Counted from the stretch's first letter, positions 1 through 11,390 are shown. The stretch: 64,000 nucleotides of DNA from Cherax quadricarinatus (GCF_038502225.1 NC_091352.1:20867716-20931715), one strand, 5' to 3'. Notes: generated by a model from the letters alone, not told the origin. Numbers and translations are program-made.

Positions 1-663
1 TTTAACCTTGGCCAAGTAGTTCTCATTGAGTTTGGTGTTCTCCAGTAGGAAAACAGTCTATGTACTTGCTAGTGTAATGCTGTTCCAATTAGTCTCTGAC
101 ACACGAATGTGTGTACTTGCTCGTCCGTAACACACCGGCCTCTGAGACACAGTACTCTTCTTTGGATTTGGTTTATACACTGTCATTTGATGTACCTTCC
201 CAGTCACACATTACAAATACTTTCTGGGTCTTAAAAGTAATACTGAAATCAACACTATCATATGGATTCATACGCTAGCTCTGAAATACTTTCGGTTGCA
301 AGAGCAACTGCATCATTGTCTTACTAGCTGTAGTAATCATACTGAGACTAAGAACATTTTTATTCGTATATATTGTGGTAACTATCAGGTGCAATACACA
401 CATTTATCAATGTTTAAAGAAGCCCAGCATGTAGAGCAAAGAAAACAAATTATTTTTCTGTTAATATTTTGACCTTTGTCTGAAAAGAACCTCAGTTGAA
501 AGTCGACATGTACAGAGAAAAGTCATTAATATTAATGTGTTGTCTTTGTATAATCATGTTAAACAACATTCATATTGGTTATAGGATGAAGATAGAAGCA
601 TCTGCAACGAGGGATTTCCCTTCGTATACTTAATTTCTTACCTACATAACCCGCATATAGGCC
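1..663. other. non-coding, no recognised feature
   Basis: AT-rich sequence with stops in all frames and no similarity I recognise. No tandem repeat or LINE motif is visible. Confidence 0.6.
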
Positions 664-740
664 AGAGAAGCGTATTACGATGTTTTGGTCCGACTTGTAA
701 GTGGTCCAAGTCGGTCAGAAACGTCATCATGAGCTTCTCT
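664..740. repeat. imperfect palindrome (hairpin), about 34-bp arms
   Basis: The left arm 664-697 and right arm 707-740 are inverted complements, matching at about 26 of 34 positions around a 9-nt loop. Both arm ends (AGAGAAGC and CGACTTG) match perfectly. The region reads like part of a dispersed decapod repeat, but no second copy lies in this window. Confidence 0.6.
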
Positions 741-1139
741 CTATGTTCGGGTTATTTGTGTACTGTTGCACTCACAGTATTGTGCCTTTTTTCTTACGTA
801 TATGTTTTGTTGTCAAGTGTTGCACATGTTAGCCAGGTGAGGTATGAATGACTGCTTATGGTGTGATCACCTTGACGGTACATAAATGTTATATTCAAGG
901 AGATTCTTTAAAACTGGAATTTTTATACAGAGTGTTTTGTCCGGGAAGACAATCATGGTTAATCTAGGAAAGAGAAGAGTAGCTTTTTACCCCCGTGTCT
1001 CCCTCCTTGAAGGACGAAAAACACACAGGCAGAGTGAAACTGGAGATGGCTTCCCGTCTTGCAGTATAATAACTGTTTTGTAGCTGTTCGTGAAGCTGTG
1101 AGAAGTGGAGAATATTGCTTCTTTCCTCCTCCCTTACGT

Positions 1140-1415
1140 CTCTCATGGTCTCTGCTTACCTTTCCTTAAATCACCTTTCACTTTCACATCTTTCTATCCA
1201 TCTTTCGCTTTCTTTTCATGTTCCCTCCTCTTACCTATATTTTTCTTTCCATCCCCCATCTCTCTGTCTCCCCCCCCCCTCTCTGTCTCCCTCAACTTCC
1301 CATCTCCTTCCCCTCCTGTCTCTCTCCTCCTCTCTTTCCTCCTCTCTCCCCCCCTCTCTCTCTCTCTCTCTCTCTGTCCCCCTCCCTCCCTCCCTCCTTC
1401 TCTCCCTCCCTCTCG

Positions 1416-1489
<74 letters not shown>

Positions 1490-1506
1490 TCTCTCTCTTT
1501 CTCTCC
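1140..1506. repeat. pyrimidine-rich tract ending in (TC)n microsatellite
   Basis: The + strand is almost pure C/T, with nearly perfect (CT)n from about 1420 to 1500. Long serine/leucine-rich frames here are products of the dinucleotide repeat and are not genes. Confidence 0.95.
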
Positions 1507-1836
1507 TAACCTGGATAACTTGTCCCAGTGGTCAGAGGAGTGGGGGCATGAATTTCAATGTGGATAAGTGCAAGGTAATGCACTTTGGATATAATGATGT
1601 AAAATATGATTACGGTATAACCGAAATGGAAAGCCATTGCCGGAGAATAAGAAAGTCTTTAAAACAGTTGTAAGACATCATCTGAAATATTCCAAGTAAT
1701 GGTTTACTGAAACAGGTTATTTTTACATTTCAAATCAGAAATATCTAGTATAAAAGCTGCTTAAATAATATTAATACTTAAGAATGTTCTCAATGGCCCC
1801 ATGTTGAATATGTTAGCCAGTTCTGGCTCTCTAATT
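1507..1836 (+). pseudogene. LINE reverse-transcriptase fragment, decayed
   Basis: Directly after the (TC)n tract, one frame reads LDNLSQWSEEWG and the next reads FNVDKCKVMHFGYN after a frameshift near 1545. These correspond to the RT segment LNRLMQWSEKWQMQFNIDKCKV of the intact CR1-like element at 46.3 kb. About 225 bp downstream, 1794-1832 reads WPHVEYVSQFWLS, matching RPHLDYAAQFWSP of the same element at the expected spacing. The piece covers the end of the palm and the thumb. It has stops and at least one frameshift, so it is dead. Which LINE subfamily it came from is unclear. Confidence 0.75.
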
Positions 1837-1974
1837 TTATAAAAAAATAATTAGGTTGGGAGGGCATAGAGAAGGAAAAAGCTCGTACTATTTATTATGC
1901 ACAAAGAAATACATCAGTCACTACACGTGATCTTACTGAGAAAATGCAGGTAATGAGATAACTTCATACCAACA

Positions 1975-2400
1975 TTTAAGAAACCGAACAACGTCAACAT
2001 AGTCAAGTATTGCAACACGTGGCATCTTGGTACAGAAAACACCTTGGACAAGCTTTTCAAGTGAGAAGTGTTGGATCTGAGAGGGACATGACCTCTCAGT
2101 GGCCTCTCACTACGACTACTACTACTACTACCCTGCACCTCTCCTTCCGACAGTATTTAAGTCTCCGCACTGTCGCTTGATCTTCAGATAGTTCCTGACT
2201 ATGGAACTGAACTTCTCCAGGCCGAGGGACTGACAACCTCAAATTCTACGACTTTAAGGGTGATGGACTGATTACATCGTCTTCACATCTCTACTGTTCC
2301 TGCCTACTTTCTGTATTCGACTGAAGAAGCCTACTGTGTAGGCGAAACGTTTCGGAATAAAGTTGTCTAACTGTTGCATATGTGTCTTACCTAACAACAT
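1975..2400 (+). mobile_element. dispersed hammerhead-bearing repeat, copy 1
   Basis: This segment recurs in inverse orientation at 56.79-57.17 kb and, in part, at 57.19-57.37 kb. Shared blocks include the text around ACCTTGGACAAGCTTTTCAA, the ACTGACAACCTCAAATTCTACG region and the 3' end AATAAAGTTG...TGTTGCATATGTGTCTTACC. No ORF is present, so it is non-autonomous. It carries a hammerhead-like motif at 2314-2359 near its 3' end. Penelope-like retroelements are known to carry hammerhead motifs in their terminal repeats; assignment to that class is inference because no Penelope protein is visible here. Confidence 0.75.
2314..2359 (+). ncRNA. hammerhead-like ribozyme motif 1
   Basis: The core CTGAAGA (2321-2327) is followed by one A, then a perfect 6-bp stem II (GCCTAC 2329-2334, GTAGGC 2338-2343) with TGT loop, then GAAA (2344-2347). 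Stem I is TATTCGA (2314-2320) with TCGGAATA (2352-2359): all seven bases pair if one G is bulged. Stem III would be the minimal ACGT after GAA, self-complementary, so the active form may be a dimer. The extra A after the conserved A9 departs from consensus but has a precedent in a viroid hammerhead. Cleavage is not shown. Confidence 0.65.
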
Positions 2401-2455
2401 AGTCAAGTATGAAATTCTATTTGCTGCTCAGTAAGATACAGTTACACGAACGGTA

Positions 2456-2595
2456 TGAAACGGTATGCTCTGAGAGCATAACAAGCGGCTTTATATACAG
2501 TAGTACGTTACTGATGTCAGCTGGACCTGTATACCTTGTACATGTACTTGTAGTAATAAAAGGTATTATATTATTATATTATTATAAACATTGTG
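2456..2595 (+). repeat. dispersed retroposon 3' tail
   Basis: GCATAACAAGCGGCTTTATA, GATGTCAGCTGGACCTGTAT and CTTGTACATGTACTTGTA are shared, with changes, with 55.59-55.68 kb. It ends in AATAAAAGG and a (TTA)n-like tail, as short retroposons do. This copy is 5'-truncated relative to the one at 55.5 kb. Confidence 0.7.
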
Positions 2596-3169
2596 GCTCT
2601 GTACTAGTGGCAAAACAAATTAAGTCTTACGAACCAAGTGTGTATATATTTTGAAACCGAATTCTATCGGCTGTGGCCACTGGCATCCTAGTGAAAACTC
2701 TGAATTTACATTCCAGATCCGCAGCTCAATGTTTATGAGATGAATTAGTTGATTCTAGTGGTGGAACTAGTGGTATACCCAACTCAGTGACAGTGGAACA
2801 GCAGGATTAGTTGCAGTAACACTATAGTCATGTGTGTTTTCCATCGACTTCCGTCTTTCATATAAATTCCAGGCTCGTATTTAAAATTAATTGGGAATAT
2901 TCTCCGTTTAATGCCGCCAGTGGCCGAAGGGAGAGGAGGATGGGGAGAGGATCTTTTGCTTAACTATCCAGGCTGCTACTATCTAAATAAGGAAAGATAG
3001 CTTACAATCGAGATAGCAGTAAATACGAGTGGTCCTCGCAGGAAGTCTTGGTCTCGACTGTAGTCTTCTGGTGTCTCCCTGTCCCTTATATTCCCTACCC
3101 ATTCCCGCTGCTCTCACTCTCCCTGCTGTTCTTACTTCCTTCCACTTGCCCACACGCCCTCATTCCCTC

Positions 3170-3500
3170 TCTCCACACCACCTTACCACCCTCCACACAC
3201 CCTCAGTCCCACCCTCCACACACCCTCAGTCCCACCCTCCACACCACCCTACCACCCTCCACACCACCCTACCACCCTCCACACCACCCTACCACCCTCC
3301 ACACCACCCTACCACCCTCCCCACCACCCTCCCCCCCTCCACACCACCCTCCCACCCTCCACACCACCCTACCACCCTCCACACCACCCTACCACCCTCC
3401 ACACCACCCTACCACCCTCCACACCACCCTACCACCCTCCAAACCACCCTACCACCCTCCACACAACCCTACCACCCTCCAAACCACCCTACTATCCTCC
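3170..3500. repeat. minisatellite, 20-bp unit
   Basis: The unit ACCACCCTCCACACCACCCT repeats about 15 times with few changes. The cytosine-rich strand gives Pro/His/Thr frames that are artefacts. C-rich, shorter-range repetition continues to about 3800. Confidence 0.9.
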
Positions 3501-3939
3501 AGTGCTTAAACTCTTACACTTCCCCACTCTCAAACTTCCCCACTCCCAAACTTCCTCACTCTCGCCCTCCCAAACTCCCACACACACAAATTTTCCGTCT
3601 TTCACATTCCCGCATACACAAACTATCGCTCTTCCACACTCTTCGCACCCACACCCACTCGCACAGCACATCCATACCCATCGCACTTCCACACTCCCAT
3701 TCCAACAGTGACACTAACACATTCCGACACTTCCAGACCCCTCACACTCTGGCACTTTTAGGCCCCTCACTCTCTGGCACCCACACCCACCTACACATCC
3801 CCATTAACACGCTCCCAGGCACCCACTATCCCACACTAACGAATTCACTTTTTTTCTGCTGAGAGTCGGCGGAACAACTGTGTATCTTTCAGTAACTGCT
3901 GCTGGAAAAATGTTTCCCTTGCCATGTCAGCGAGCATTT

Positions 3940-3941
<2 letters not shown>

Positions 3942-3994
<53 letters not shown>

Positions 3995-4081
3995 CGCTCA
4001 TTCTCTTTTACACAGGTTTAGTGTTCCTAAATTTATTTACAAGCTAAGAGCTGTTACCTACATCAGTTCATTAAAAAATTA

Positions 4082-4115
<34 letters not shown>

Positions 4116-4130
4116 CCCCTCTCTCTCTCC
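3942..4130. repeat. two (TC)n microsatellites
   Basis: (CT)n tracts lie at 3942-3986 and 4083-4130, separated by about 95 bp of unique-looking sequence. Confidence 0.9.
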
Positions 4131-4359
4131 TTCCAAATGATAAAAAAAACTGTATAAAATTCCATTTTTTTAAAGATCAGTTGTTATTCCTTGAGTACCA
4201 GAACAAATATAAATTTTATTTCGTGTTGCTGGTTGAGTGACTGAGTGAAAGTGTCGTCTTGAAGGTGAAGTGAGTGAAAGTGTCGTCTTGAAGGTGAAGT
4301 GAGTGGGAGTTCATCTCAGATATGCGCAAACGAACCCACAAGGAAAAAAATATATAACT

Positions 4360-4445
4360 AAAATAAACCACTGAGCATCTTCCTTTACCTGTGTGGGCGA
4401 AACGTCATCAATAAAATCTATTTTTCCACCAGGTGAAGGTCATAT
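4360..4445 (+). repeat. decayed hammerhead-repeat relative
   Basis: CCACTGAGCATCTTCC and GTGTGGGCGAAACGTCATC followed by AATAAAATC resemble the 3' part of the hammerhead-bearing repeats (GCGAAACGTTTC...AATAAAG). The CTGANGA box is damaged (CTGAGCA) and stem II is poor, so this is probably not a ribozyme. Confidence 0.4.
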
Positions 4446-4782
4446 TCTGCCATATTTTAGCACTCTGATTTAATTTTTTCTTTTGTGCACCCAATTTCCC
4501 CCCAACTCCCAAAATATACAGCAAAAGATGCCAGAAAAATCACAATAAATTAGAGATGCCCTAATATGTAATTTAAACACTATGAATGGATAATATATTT
4601 CAAGCCCTTTCCTTACATTTCACTCGTGTTCACAATACTAAAAACAAAAATGACTGATCATCAAGGCTCTAGGAATCTATTTCTCTTTCATCGTAGTTTC
4701 ATATATCCAAAAATATATCCAAGCCAGTATGCAGTGCTGTTATATATTTTTGTTTGCAATAATGCTGGAAGATGGATGGATG

Positions 4783-5935
4783 TGTTGATGACCATCATTC
4801 AAGTGTGATGGATGTGTAGATGTTAGTACGAGGATGTGTTGATGACTATCATTCAAGTGTGATGGATGTGTAGATGTTAGTACGAGGATGTGTTGATGAC
4901 TATCATTCAAGTGTGATGGATGTGTAGATGTTAGTACGAGGATGTGTTGATGACTATCATTCAAGTGTGATGGATGTGTAGATGTTAGTACGAGGATGTG
5001 TTGATGACTATCATTCAAGTGTGATGGATGTGTAGATGTTAGTGACGAGGATGTGATGATGACCATCATTCAAGTGTGATGGATGTGTAGATGTTAGTGA
5101 CGAGGATGTGATGATGACTATCATTCAAGTGTGATGGATGTGTAGATGTTAGTGACGAGGATGTGATGATGACCATCATTCAAGTGTGATGGATGTGTAG
5201 ATGTTAGTGACGAGGATGTGATGATGACCATCATTCAAGTGTGATGGATGTGTAGATGTTAGTGACGAGGATGTGATGATGACCATCATTCAAGTGTGAT
5301 GGATGTGTAGATGTTAGTACGAGGATGTGTTGATGACTATCATTCAAGTGTGATGGATGTGTAGATGTTAGTACGAGGATGTGTTGATGACTATCATTCA
5401 AGTGTGATGGATGTGTAGATGTTAGTACGAGGATGTGTTGATGACTATCATTCAAGTGTGATGGATGTGTAGATGTTAGTGACGAGGATGTGATGATGAC
5501 CATCATTCAAGTGTGATGGATGTGTAGATGTTAGTGACGAGGATGTGATGATGACCATCATTCAAGTGTGATGGATGTGTAGATGTTAGTGACGAGGATG
5601 TGATGATGACCATCATTCAAGTGTGATGGATGTGTAGATGTTAGTGACGAGGATGTGATGATGACCATCATTCAAGTGTGATGGATGTGTAGATGTTAGT
5701 GACGAGGATGTGATGATGACCATCATTCAAGTGTGATGGATGTGTAGATGTTAGTGACGAGGATGTGATGATGACCATCATTCAAGTGTGATGGATGTGT
5801 AGATGTTAGTGACGAGGATGTGATGATGACCATCATTCAAGTGTGATGAATGTGTAGATGTTAGTGACGAGGATGTGATGATGACCATCATTCAGGTGAT
5901 GAATACGTAGATGTTACTGACTAGGATGTGTTGAT
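4783..5935. repeat. 54/55-bp minisatellite with two unit types
   Basis: About 21 units. The 54-bp type reads GTACGAGGATGTGTTGATGA; the 55-bp type reads GTGACGAGGATGTGATGATG, with CTATC or mostly CCATC following. They lie in blocks: about 5 of the first, 5 of the second, 3-4 of the first, then about 8 of the second. Units at 5870-5955 are degenerate. A stray partial unit at 6303-6355 lies beyond an inserted repeat. Frames on the minus strand are repeat artefacts. Confidence 0.92.
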
Positions 5936-5954
5936 GATGGTCATTTAAGTGATG

Positions 5955-6298
5955 TGTATCAACTTTTCGGTTTTCTAACCCCGTTTTTATAATATATGTC
6001 ATACACAGAAACTTCTTGGGATCTTGATACAGATAATTCTGCAACACCTATATGCATCACTTACTTCCATCAGCGGATTTTACCCACCGGTGACGCCGTC
6101 TACAACTGCTTCACCTTGCCTATATGCAGTGTACAAGCCTCCTCTCGGCGCACATGCTGTACTTTTATCAAGAGTGATGGATAGAACAAGTCAGACTGAG
6201 GGACTGATTACCTCAGACTCATCATCATCCACCATTCACTGGCTGGCGAAACGTTTCTACGATAAAGATACTTAAATGTTGTACAAGTGTCTAATTTA
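5955..6298 (+). mobile_element. hammerhead-family repeat inserted in minisatellite
   Basis: CTGAGGGACTGATTACCTCA, GGCGAAACGTTTC and AATGTTGTACAAGTGTCTAA match the copies at 11.8 and 29.5 kb. The 5' part (CTGCTTCACCTTGCC..., GCTGTACTTTTATCAAGA) matches the 29.5-29.74 kb copy on the opposite strand. The CTGANGA box is missing here, leaving only stem II and GAAACG, so the ribozyme is inactive in this copy. It interrupts the 54/55-bp array, and minisatellite sequence resumes at 6303. Confidence 0.7.
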
Positions 6299-6354
6299 TC
6301 ATCAGGTGATGGATATAAAGATGTTAGTAACGAGGATGTATTGATGACAGATCA

Positions 6355-7030
6355 TTAAAACATAGAAAAGCACTGTAGGAGACCTTCTGGCCCATGCTAA
6401 GCAAGTCCACCTCAAGCCCTCACACACATGCTCTGCAACTTCAAAGCTGTGTACTAGTTTAACCTATTTTTTAAAGCTACCCAAAATTCTGGTTTGAATG
6501 ACGCTACTTGGAAGCTTGTTCCACTCGTCTACAACTGTTACCAATCGAATGTTTCCCTCTATCCTTTCTAAATCTTATTTTCTTTCTACTTGAAACCATT
6601 GCTTCAAGTCCTGTTTTAGATATTTTCAGCACGTTATTTATATCCCTTTTAATTATTCCTGTCTTTCATTTATACACTTCGACTATATATCCCCTCTAAT
6701 TCTACGCCTTTCCAAAGAATGCATTTCGTAGTAAATACGTTTGATATATGTTATCAACTTTATTCTTCTCTATGTTTTCCAGGGCATTTATGTCCATTCT
6801 GTAATGCGGTGATCAGACCTGTGCAACATAATCTAAATGATTCCTTTCTAAGGATACATAAAGCTGAAGTAGATCCTAAGGACTCTTAATATATATATTT
6901 CTTGATATGAAGACAAGAATTCTATCAGCTTTATTAAGAACAATTATGCAGTGTTGTATTGGTTTTATTTACTAATAACTAGAACTCCTAAGTATCTTCT
7001 CTTTTGCATTCAAAGTGATTGACATATGCA
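6355..7030 (-). pseudogene. CR1-like LINE 3' end, decayed
   Basis: Read on the minus strand, this parallels 40155-40960 of the better-preserved CR1-like copy: the tail near AACATAGAAAAGCACTGTAG, the conserved GTTCCACTCGTCTACAACTG segment (encoding WNKLP), TTCTACGCCTTTCCAAAGAA (LERRR) and TCTGTAATGCGGTGATCAGA. It covers the thumb and C-terminus of ORF2 plus 3' UTR. Indels and stops are frequent, so it is an old copy. Confidence 0.8.
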
Positions 7031-7046
7031 TTTTTAGATAATATTT

Positions 7047-10000
7047 TTTTTTAACACATCGGCCGTTTCACACCAAGGTAGGGTGGCCCGAAAAAGAAAA
7101 ACTTTCATCATTGTTTCCGTCACTGTCTTGCCAGAGGCGTGTTCACACTACAGTTATAAAACTACATTAACACCCCTCCTTCAGAGTGCAGGCACTGTAC
7201 TTCCCATCTCCAGGAATCAAGTCCGGCCTGTCGGTTTCCCTGAATCCCTTTATGAATGTTACCTTGCTCACACTCCAACAGCACGTCAAGTCCTAAATAC
7301 CATTTGTCTCCATTCGCTATCTAACACGCTCACGCATACTTGTTGGAAGTCCAAGCCCCTCGCACAAAAAACCATCTTTACCTTCGCCCTCCAGCCTTTC
7401 CTAGGCCGACGCTTACGACGTCTTCCCTCCACTACAGATTTATAGACTCTCGAAGTCTCGAACCACTTCAACAACCCCTCCTCAGCCCTCTGAACAACAG
7501 TTTTGGTAATCCTGCACCTCCTCCTAATTTCCAAACTACGAATTTTCTGCATTATATTCACACCACACATTGTCCTCAGACATGACATCACCACTGCCTC
7601 CAGCCTTCTCCTCGCTGCAACATTCATCAGCCATGTTTCACACCCATATAAGAGCATTGGTATAATTATACTCTCATACAGTCCCCTGTTTGCTACCATG
7701 CATAATGTTCTGTCTCCACAGACTCCACAGTGTACCACTCGCTTTATTCCCCGTCACGTCCGCTACCAAATATCTGAATATATTCACCTCCTCCATACTC
7801 TTTCTCTCCAATTTGACTTCCAGTCTTTAGTTTCCTATTTTTTTTTGTTACCCTCATCACCTAACTGTTTCCTACATTCACTTTTAGCATCCTTCTTTTA
7901 TAGTCCTACCAATCTCAACCACAAACCTCTGCAGCTTCTCTTCAGAATTTCCCAAAAGCACAAAGTCATCAGCAAAGAGCAACTGTGACAGCTCCCACTT
8001 TATGTTAGATTCTTTATCTTTTAACCCCACACTTCTTGCCAACAACCGAGCATTCACTTCTCTTACATCTGAACAATCATGATGACATGACACATCTCTG
8101 TCTAAGGCCTACTTTTACTGAGAAATAATCTCCCTCGCTCCTACATACTCTAACCTGAATCCCAGTATCCTTGTAAAAACTTCACTGCTTTCAGTAACCT
8201 ACCATTCATCTGCAACGTCTACCACATTGTCCCCCAATTCACCCTGTCATACGTCTTTTCCAAATCCATAAATGCCACGAAAACCGCTTTACTCTTATCT
8301 AAATACTGTTCACCTATATGTTTCACTGTAAACACTTGTTCGACACACCACCTACCCTTCCTAAAGCCTCCTTGTTCATCTGCTGTCCTGCTCTCCGTCT
8401 TATTCCTAATTCTTTCAGTGATAACTCTACCATACACTTTACCAGGTATACTCAACAGACTTATTCCACTATAATTTTTACACTCTCTTTTGTCCCCTTC
8501 GCTTTTATACAAAGGAACTATGCATGCTCTCTGCCATACATTTATTAAAGATAAGCACTAACAACTCCAAAACTATATCCCCACCTGCTTTTAACATTTC
8601 TATATTTATCCCATCAATCCCAACTGCCTTACCTCTTTTCATTCTACCCACTGCCTCACGAACTTCCCCCACAATCACAACTCGCTCCTCCTCTCTCCTA
8701 CAAGATGTTATTCCTCCTTGCCCTATGCGCGAAATCACAGCTTGCCTATCTCCATCAACATTTAATAATTCCTCAAAATATTTCCTCCATCTTTCCGATA
8801 CCTTTAACTCTCCAGTTATTAACTCTTCTATTTTTAAATATCAAATCCATTCGTTCCCCAGGCTTTCTCAACTTATTAATCTCACTCCAAAATTTTTTCT
8901 TATTTTCAGCAATATTTGTTGATAACATCTCACTCACTCTCTCATTTGGTTTCTTTTTACATTGCATCGCCACTCTCTTTCCCTCTCTCTTTCTCTCCAT
9001 ATACTCCTCCCTCCTTGAATCACTTCTACTTTGTAAAAACCTCTCATATGCTAGTTTTTCCTCCCCTACTACTCTCTTTACATCATTACACCAATCAGTC
9101 TTCTTCTCTCCCGCACCCACTTTCCTGTAACCACAAACTTCTGGGGAAAACACTAACATTGCATTCTTAAACTTACCCCATACATCATCTACCCCATTGT
9201 CTATACTCTCACTAGCCCGTCTATCATCCAGTAGTTGTTTATAATTACCCTAACTGCCTCCTGCTTTAGTTTATAAACTTTAACATCTCAAACTTGCTGC
9301 TTCCATTTTCCTTGTATCTCATCTATCTTTTATTCTCACTGTAGCTACAACTAATGAATGATCTGATATATCTGTGGCCCCTCTACAAACATGTATATCC
9401 TGAAGTTTATCCAACAGTCTACCAATACGTAGTACAGCAAACTACTTTCCTTACACCCTATATCATATCCTGTATACTTATTTAACTGTTTTTCTTAAAA
9501 TATATATTACCTATAAGCGAACCCCTTTCTACATAAAGTTCAATCAAAAACTCCTTATTTTCATTTACACTTGGCACCCCAAATTTACCTACCACACCCT
9601 CTCCAAACATTTCTCCCACTTTAGCATTTAGCTCCCCTATCACAATTACTCTCTCACCACTTCGCTCAAAAGTTCCTACACATTCGCTTAACATCTTCCA
9701 AAATCTCTCTCCTGTACACTCCTCTCTTCTCCAGGCGTATACACATTTATTATGACCCATTTTTCCCATCCGACCCTTATTTTAATCCACATGATCCTTA
9801 ATTTATACATATTCCCTCTTCTTCCATAACTGATCCTTCAGCATTAGTGCTACCCCTTCCTTAGCTCTAACTCTCTCAGATACTCCTGATTTAATTCCAT
9901 TTTTTCTTCCCACTGAAATTCACCTACCCCCTTCAGCTTTATTTCACTTAGAGCTAAGACATCCAATTTCTTTTCATTAATAACATTATCAATCATCTCT

Positions 10001-10180
10001 TTCTGATCATCCGCACTACATCCACGAACATTCAAACATCCCAGTTTTATAAAGCTTTTCTTTTCTTTTTTAGTAGTTTATACAGGAGAAGGGGCTACCA
10101 GCCCTTTGCTTCTGACAATTTAATCGCCTCTTACGACGAACAAGAACTATTAAGAAACAGAAGAAAAACCTAGGCGTATG
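7047..10180 (-). pseudogene. RTE-like (CFDP2-like) LINE, nearly full length, broken
   Basis: On the minus strand the order is endonuclease then reverse transcriptase. Pieces are: 10035-9850 (LDVLALSEIKLKG, with catalytic Glu); 9769-9482 (VIVIGELNAKVG, where the usual Asp of the G-D-x-N motif is Glu); 9159-8773 linker; 8738-8219 RT fingers (GKAVGIDGINIEMLKAG, YSGISLLSIPGKVYGRV, AFMDLEKTYDRVNW); 8093-7884 palm with LLFADD; 7738-7286 thumb/C-terminus (LLYGCETW, CGVNIMQKIRSLEIRRR, GRRRKRRPRKGW). Frameshifts separate most pieces. The 3' UTR ends near 7047 (GCCACCCTACCTTGGTGTGA on the minus strand). The clade is judged from motif style only; RTE or a relative is most likely. Confidence 0.85.
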
Positions 10181-10194
10181 TGTGTGTGTGTGTG

Positions 10195-10281
<87 letters not shown>
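10181..10281. repeat. (TG)n-(TA)n microsatellite
   Basis: A short (GT)n run is followed by about 80 bp of (TA)n, ending exactly at the palindromic element. Confidence 0.95.
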
Positions 10282-10284
<3 letters not shown>

Positions 10285-10453
10285 AAACAACCACTCTGAA
10301 AAAATAGAGAAATTCCAAGCGCTTCGTGACTACTCACATTATCATAGTTCCTTGATAATGCGAGTAGTCACGAAAGCGCTTGGAATTTCTCTATTCTTTC
10401 AGAGTGGTTGTTTTCAATATTCTGAAATCACCTGTTTACTGTGATCTTATTGC

Positions 10454-10454
<1 letters not shown>
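10282..10454. mobile_element. palindromic fold-back element, copy 1
   Basis: The left arm 10284-10343 and right arm 10354-10414 are near-perfect inverted repeats of about 60 bp, with loop ATAGTTCCTT at 10344-10353. A non-palindromic 3' flank (TTCTGAAATCACCTGTTTAC) runs into (TA)n. The same element occurs at 30587-30760 in the same orientation, but with the loop inverted. There is no coding capacity. The transcript or single strand would form a very stable hairpin. Confidence 0.9.

Positions 10455-10531
<77 letters not shown>
10455..10531. repeat. (TA)n microsatellite
   Basis: About 75 bp of (TA)n sits between the palindromic element and a TIR element. Confidence 0.95.
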
Positions 10532-11115
<584 letters not shown>

Positions 11116-11239
11116 GTAACGCATCCAGGGGAACTGGATGTTGTACTCGCTACCCAAGTACATACGATGGTGTGGATGACTCTAGGCTAATTTCATTCTA
11201 GTCCCTGTTTGGTGTACTAGTACAACGAGCAGTATTTTA

Positions 11240-11390
11240 TATTATTGTGCCCACGAACGAGTGGTATTGATCAATAACAACACTGCGACTAGCCAAGGAC
11301 GCCTTAATCTAGTGTATTAAGGCGTCATGAGTTTTCGCCCACCATGAGACAGGCCAAAGCAGGACGAGTTCGAGTGACCTAAGTGCAAGT
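11240..11390. mobile_element. rearranged copy of the same SINE
   Basis: 11244-11303 repeats the minus-strand tail of the SINE above (GTGCCCACGAACGAGTGGTA through GCGACTAGCCAAGGAC). It then switches at about 11304 to the head in plus orientation (TTAAGGCGTCATGAG, GCCCACCATGAGACAGGCC, GAGTTCGAGTGACC). Head and tail are therefore inverted relative to each other. Confidence 0.7.

Noticed and set aside
6250..6285. Functional hammerhead in the 5.95-6.30 kb copy
   Set aside because: The CTGANGA box is absent, so only a relic of stem II and GAAA remains.
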